DNA from: Burhinus oedicnemus
Lineage: Eukaryota; Chordata; Aves; Charadriiformes; Burhinidae
Assembly (NCBI GenBank): GCA_008921705.1
Contig: VFFE01007669.1
Span: forward strand, 5,343,633-5,407,632
DNA: 64,000 nucleotides
Reading direction: 5' to 3'
Under the pieces are notes generated by a model. It saw nothing but the letters and a program-made list of their open reading frames with translations, was not told where the DNA came from and did not search any database. Within the stretch, counting starts at the first letter, position 1; each line of letters starts with the position of its first letter. Position numbers and translations under genes: made by a program. This document shows, in pieces, positions 63,295 through 64,000 of the stretch.

Positions 63295-64000
63295 TAGAAC
63301 ATTCCTTTTCCACAAAAGCCTCTCGCTCAAAGACTGGACACAGCAATGCCAAGTTCAGTACCAGTTCCCACACAGGCTTTGAGTGTTGAAGGAAAAGACA
63401 CAGGACATACTTTTCTTCTTTCTTACTCATTTTATCCAGGTTGTGACAAGGGAGAGCTGAACTGCAAGCCAGTGCTGCTCAGGCTGCTCTGCATCCAAGA
63501 AAGAGAACAGGAGCAGGCAGCCCCTGCTCAATGCTCTGGTCACCCTCCTTGAAATCAGACAGATACTAGGGAGATTGTTCATAGTTTGAATTCCCTAAAT
63601 ACCAATTTGAAACATGTTTAAGTAATTCCGGAAAAAGTACTTTAGCTTCCTAAATCACCCTGGGGAGTTTGCACTACTGATTTCCCTTTTTCTCTGTTTC
63701 GCTCCGTGCTTGTTCACACTGCACATGTGCTAGTTCATACCTTGACACCATTTGAAGTGAACCAAACAGCTTCCTCCTGAGAGGAAGGTCAGGGCCATAT
63801 GAGAGCAACTTCCTCTCTGATCCCTTCCACGCAGGCAGCACAGATAAAGATCAGGTGCAGTCAGTACAAACCAGATAGCGCTTGTCTGTGTCAGGGTGGA
63901 CATAATGCAGTCACCATCAACTGGCACATGGGCAAAGGCTCACTCCCTGTGTGAATTACAAAGACAGCAGATACATACTACCTCCCAAGTTTTACCTTTA

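Larger units (their letters stand above)
62960..64000 (-). other. G6PC2 intron 4 sequence, no exon found
   Basis: I looked on the minus strand for exon 4 (the RIYLAAHFPHQVxxG segment) and did not find it, so it is probably beyond the right edge. An AC/AT-rich simple stretch lies at 63061-63115 and an 11-bp tandem duplication at 63273-63294. Confidence 0.65.

Overview
The window is a piece of vertebrate nuclear DNA, most probably from a bird. Coding exons are short, bounded by GT/AG splice sites and separated by AT-rich introns. A CR1 LINE with the octamer-type 3' end typical of sauropsids lies in one intron. The main gene is also compact, about 41.5 kb from start to stop codon. I cannot name the species.

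Three genes are recognisable. (1) Positions 389-3891, minus strand: the first three coding exons of DHRS9, a short-chain retinol/3-alpha-hydroxysteroid dehydrogenase; its last exon was not identified and is probably off the left edge. (2) Positions 15799-57358, plus strand: the whole coding sequence of ABCB11, the bile salt export pump (BSEP), in 28 coding exons. These join without a frame break into 1352 codons plus stop, or 1336 if one extra 48-nt exon is skipped. (3) Positions 62448-62959, minus strand: the last coding exon of a glucose-6-phosphatase catalytic subunit, called G6PC2 from its sequence and position; the upstream exons lie beyond the right edge.

DHRS9 and ABCB11 are divergent, about 11.9 kb apart. 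ABCB11 and G6PC2 are convergent, about 5.1 kb apart. This is the order and orientation known from mammals. The three genes share no pathway in an operon sense; the linkage is conserved synteny.

Region by region: 1-388, no supported exon; 389-3891, DHRS9; 3892-15798, intergenic plus the unlocated ABCB11 promoter and probable noncoding first exon; 15799-57358, ABCB11, with a roughly 1-kb CR1 relic at 37386-38389; 57359-62447, ABCB11 3' UTR, intergenic DNA and G6PC2 3' UTR; 62448-62959, G6PC2 last exon; 62960-64000, G6PC2 intron.

I saw no undescribed system. The points most worth a second look are an extra in-phase 48-nt exon in the ABCB11 N-terminal region, a longer linker between the two halves of the transporter, and a mixed pattern of canonical and non-canonical residues in the degenerate ATP site. 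All coordinates, splice calls and translations were made by eye; no alignment or database search was run.
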